The notes under the pieces were generated by a model that was not told where the DNA came from, ran no database searches, and worked only from the letters and a program-made list of their open reading frames with translations. DNA of 64,000 nt, from NCBI GenBank assembly GCA_965199055.1, contig CBDAQR010000004.1, forward strand, positions 248,001 to 312,000, written 5' to 3'. Both the position numbers and the translations under genes were made by a program. Below are positions 61,669 to 64,000 of the stretch, in pieces. This stretch comes from CBDAQR01 sp965199055. Lineage in GTDB: Bacteria; Pseudomonadota; Gammaproteobacteria; Pseudomonadales; Halieaceae. Numbering within the stretch: position 1 is the stretch's first letter; every line of letters starts with the position of its first letter.

Positions 61669-62312
61669 CGCTGGCTCCGCTCGGCATATTCGGCGGCACT
61701 TTCAACCCGATCCACTATGGCCACTTGAACTCGGCGTTGGAACTGAAGTCTCGACTGAATTTGGGCGAATTAAGGCTGATGCCTTCGGCTCAGCCCCCAC
61801 ATCGCGATGAGCCGGAGTGTTCGGCCGCAGAGCGTGCGGACATGGTGGCATTGGCACTACAGGGCAGCGCCGGACTAGTGTGTGATGATCGAGAGCTGCG
61901 CCGCGAAGGTCCTTCTTACTCTTATGACAGTCTCGCAGAAATACGGGAAGAGGAGGGTGATCGCAGCGTTTGCATGGTCATGGGAGTCGATGCAGTGTTG
62001 CGGCTAGCTCGCTGGTACCGCTGGAAGGAGCTGTCCGAGCTGGCACATCTCGTCATAATGGCGCGACCCGGGTGGGAGATGCCGACAGTGGGCGAGGTTG
62101 CGCGCTGGCTGGAGCCGCGGATGGTCAGCGCTTCTGGGGCGCTGGCAGAGCAGCCTGCCGGGCTTGCCTGTGTGCTGCAATTGACGCCTTACCCGGTCTC
62201 GTCGACAGAAGTACGCGCAAGGTTTGCCGCAGGCGATTTGCCTCGCGACTTGTTGCCGGAGGCAGTCTGGCAATATATTAGAAAACACGGCCTCTACGGC
62301 CTCAACGATTAA
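61665..62312 (+). CDS. nadD: Nicotinate-mononucleotide adenylyltransferase
   Basis: Makes deamido-NAD from nicotinate mononucleotide; its product is the substrate of the NadE at 26298. The 215-residue protein has the GGTFNPIHYGH motif near residues 9-19 (with HxGH) and the SSTEVRARF motif near residue 180, both nucleotidyltransferase signatures. The start is GTG 61665, overlapping proA by four bases. Confidence 0.95.
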   Translation: MTLAPLGIFGGTFNPIHYGHLNSALELKSRLNLGELRLMPSAQPPHRDEPECSAAERADMVALALQGSAGLVCDDRELRREGPSYSYDSLAEIREEEGDRSVCMVMGVDAVLRLARWYRWKELSELAHLVIMARPGWEMPTVGEVARWLEPRMVSASGALAEQPAGLACVLQLTPYPVSSTEVRARFAAGDLPRDLLPEAVWQYIRKHGLYGLND

Positions 62313-62325
62313 CACCCGGAGTAGC

Positions 62326-62688
62326 ATGGAATCGGCACAGCTAAAAGATCTTGTCATTGACGCCCTGGAAGAACTGAAAGGCCAGAATATTGTCACAGTG
62401 GACGTACAACAGCTTACGGATGTTATGGATTACATGGTGGTCGCCAGCGGTACGTCTAATCGGCACGTAAAATCTCTCGCCGAAAATGTGCGCGATGAAG
62501 CCAAGGCTCAGGGATTGAGGCCGCTGGGGGTCGAGGGGCAAGATGGTAGCGAATGGGTGCTGGTCGATTTTGGCGATGTCGTCGTCCATATCATGTTGCC
62601 CGCCACCCGGGATTTCTACGATCTCGAACGGCTCTGGTCCGGTGTGCCTGGGCCGGCGAACCCTGAACCGCTGGACGAGGACTCTTGA
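62326..62688 (+). CDS. rsfS: Ribosomal silencing factor RsfS
   Basis: Binds L14 of the 50S subunit and blocks subunit joining in stationary phase. The 120-residue protein has YMVVASGTSNRHVKSLAENV and GEDGSEWVLVDFGDVVVHIM-type sequence (here EGQDGSEWVLVDFGDVVVHI). The ATG at 62326 follows CCGGAG; the frame is open upstream, but that part overlaps nadD. Its stop overlaps the TTG start of rlmH. Confidence 0.94.
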   Translation: MESAQLKDLVIDALEELKGQNIVTVDVQQLTDVMDYMVVASGTSNRHVKSLAENVRDEAKAQGLRPLGVEGQDGSEWVLVDFGDVVVHIMLPATRDFYDLERLWSGVPGPANPEPLDEDS

Positions 62689-63152
62689 AGCTGACGGTAT
62701 TGGCGCTTGGTACACGCATGCCGGATTGGGTAGAGCGGGGCGTCGCCGAATATGCCAAGCGTTTTCCCCCCGAGATTAAGCTGAGCTGGAAGGAGTTGGC
62801 GCTTGCCAATCGCGGCAAGTCGGGCAACCCGCAAGCCGTGACGCAAGAGTCGGCCGCTATTCGAAAAGCGCTGCCTGCGGGCGACCGCATGGTGGTTCTG
62901 GACGTGACCGGCAAAAGCCTGAGTACGCAGCAGCTTGCGACGCGACTCGCTGACTGGCAAATGTCCGGAGTGAATTACAGTCTGGTGATCGGTGGTCCAG
63001 ACGGTGTCGAACCAGCGCTGCTGTCCGAGTCTGAACTGAATTGGTCGCTTTCGCCCCTGACACTGCCCCACCCGTTGGTGCGCGTGTTGCTGGTAGAACA
63101 GCTTTATCGGGCCTGGACTATCAACGCTGGCCACCCCTACCACCGGAGTTAG
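62685..63152 (+). CDS. rlmH: 23S rRNA pseudouridine 1915 N3-methyltransferase
   Basis: SPOUT methyltransferase that modifies the pseudouridine made by RluD (gene at 28968). The 155-residue protein begins MKLTVLALGTRMPDW at TTG 62685 and has the knotted-domain motifs LDVTGKSLSTQ and LVIGGPDGV, with the C-terminal LVRVLLVEQLYRAWTI. Length matches E. coli RlmH (155). Coupled to rsfS by a four-base overlap. Confidence 0.95.
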   Translation: MKLTVLALGTRMPDWVERGVAEYAKRFPPEIKLSWKELALANRGKSGNPQAVTQESAAIRKALPAGDRMVVLDVTGKSLSTQQLATRLADWQMSGVNYSLVIGGPDGVEPALLSESELNWSLSPLTLPHPLVRVLLVEQLYRAWTINAGHPYHRS

Positions 63153-63153
63153 G

Positions 63154-64000
63154 ATGGCACGCGTAGCGCTCAAAGACCCCTATCTTGAATCGCGCATCTA
63201 CAGTGCGCGAGTGCTGTTCATAGCTTTTCTCGTGTTGCTGATGATCGGACTGCTGCTGGCGCGCTATGTGAACTTACAGATCACCCAGTACGACACCTAC
63301 CGCACGGAATCTGATCGCAACCGTATGCAGCTACAAAGCCTGCCCCCTAAACGAGGACTGATTTTCGATCGGCGCGGCGTGTTGTTGGCGGAAAACCGGC
63401 CCAGCTACGTCTTATCCCTCGTGATCGAGCGCGTGCCGGATCTGGAGGACACCCTCTCTCAGCTCGCGCAGATGGTCACGCTGTCTGAATCCGATGTGCG
63501 CAAATTTCGCCAGCGGCTCAGTCGCCGTCGACCCTACGATGCGGTGCCCCTGCACTTTCGGCTCAGTGAAGAAGAGCGCGGATTGTTGGCCGTAAATCGT
63601 TACCGGCTGCCGGGTGTGGTGGTGGACGCACAGCTGATTCGTCACTACCCGGAAGGCGAATTGTTTTCCCACGTATTGGGTTACGTGGGAAGGATCAACG
63701 AGCGTGAGCAGTTGACGCTCGATGAGACGCGTTATCGCGGCACCAACCACATCGGCAAGATCGGGCTTGAGAAGTACTACGAGGATCTGCTGCATGGCCA
63801 GGTGGGTTATCAGAACGTAGAGACCAATGCGCTGGGTAGGGTGCTGCGGGTATTGGAGCGAACGGACCCTGTACCGGGTGCGGACCTGGTGTTGTCACTC
63901 GATAGTGGCACGCAGCGAGCGGCTTATCAGGCGCTGGAAAAGCGACGCGGTGCGGTGGTGGCTATGGATCCTCGCAATGGTGAGGTGCTGGCGTTGGTGA
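63154..64000 (+). CDS. mrdA: Penicillin-binding protein 2 (3' end outside window)
   Basis: Transpeptidase of the rod-shape elongation machinery. The first 282 codons are present; the catalytic SxxK lies beyond the window. One membrane helix (about residues 20-42, VLFIAFLVLLMIGLLLARYV) is followed by QSLPPKRGLIFDRRGVLLAENRPSY, the typical PBP2 N-terminal motif (split here), and the dimerisation domain with GTNHIGKIGLEKYYEDLLHG. It starts at ATG 63154 after CGGAGTTAGG, one base past the rlmH stop. The order rlmH-mrdA is the conserved one. Confidence 0.95.
   Translation, partial: MARVALKDPYLESRIYSARVLFIAFLVLLMIGLLLARYVNLQITQYDTYRTESDRNRMQLQSLPPKRGLIFDRRGVLLAENRPSYVLSLVIERVPDLEDTLSQLAQMVTLSESDVRKFRQRLSRRRPYDAVPLHFRLSEEERGLLAVNRYRLPGVVVDAQLIRHYPEGELFSHVLGYVGRINEREQLTLDETRYRGTNHIGKIGLEKYYEDLLHGQVGYQNVETNALGRVLRVLERTDPVPGADLVLSLDSGTQRAAYQALEKRRGAVVAMDPRNGEVLALV

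Overview
The window looks like chromosome of a marine gammaproteobacterium. Gene content and protein style (class Ia NrdA with two ATP-cones, PilS/PilR, a complete set of minor pilins, Bfd/Bfr, TonB-dependent iron uptake) fit the Cellvibrionales/Halieaceae or a pseudomonad-related lineage. That placement is an inference from the sequence, not a database result. No tRNA, rRNA, CRISPR array, prophage or plasmid genes were seen. One intact insertion sequence is present.

Layout. 1-5640: end of a probable SPINDLY/OGT-type glycosyltransferase, class I fumarase, exonuclease I, an unknown protein, aspartate carbamoyltransferase and an ADP-ribose pyrophosphatase. 5645-12946: a tight housekeeping run, murJ-ribF-ileS-lspA-fkpB-ispH. 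13068-26191: the type IV pilus region, with minor pilins fimT, pilV, pilW, pilX, the giant adhesin/tip protein PilY1, PilE, a small secreted protein, a second GspH/FimT-type pilin on the other strand, then pilR and pilS. A 1.19-kb IS3-family element sits exactly in the leader codons of pilW. 26298-33296: nadE, bamD, rluD, pgeF and clpB behind a near-perfect sigma-32 promoter. 33301-36813: a DUF4124 protein, ilvI-ilvH, a bidirectional terminator and rpsT (UUG start). 36908-42164: dgkA, a TetR regulator, two small orphan proteins, a PlsC-like acyltransferase and a DinG helicase. 42165-42626 is non-coding and holds two large imperfect palindromes. 42627-47147: nrdA-nrdB and a small downstream gene, with two NrdR boxes and two DnaA boxes upstream of nrdA. 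47659-49781: argD-argF. 49923-50267: monothiol glutaredoxin. 50472-56289: a Fur-box-headed four-gene operon (DUF4856 lipoprotein, imelysin-like lipoprotein, TonB-dependent receptor, membrane di-iron hydroxylase). 56258-59415: a divergent citrate synthase homologue, a LysR regulator and a secreted beta-propeller protein. 59416-60219: bfd-bfr behind a Fur box. 60406-64000: proA-nadD-rsfS-rlmH-mrdA (cut by the window edge).

How the parts connect. The pilus block is a complete minor-pilin assembly set with its two-component regulator. The IS insertion replaced the first codons of pilW, leaving an open frame with an IS-derived, more hydrophobic leader. Three iron-linked units (the TonB operon, bfd-bfr and CGFS glutaredoxin) lie within 11 kb, two of them with recognisable Fur boxes. 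The strongest candidates for something not yet described are the four-gene Fur operon ending in a sterol-desaturase-type enzyme, the PilY1 whose von Willebrand domain is split by three tandem beta-modules, and the palindromic elements downstream of dinG.
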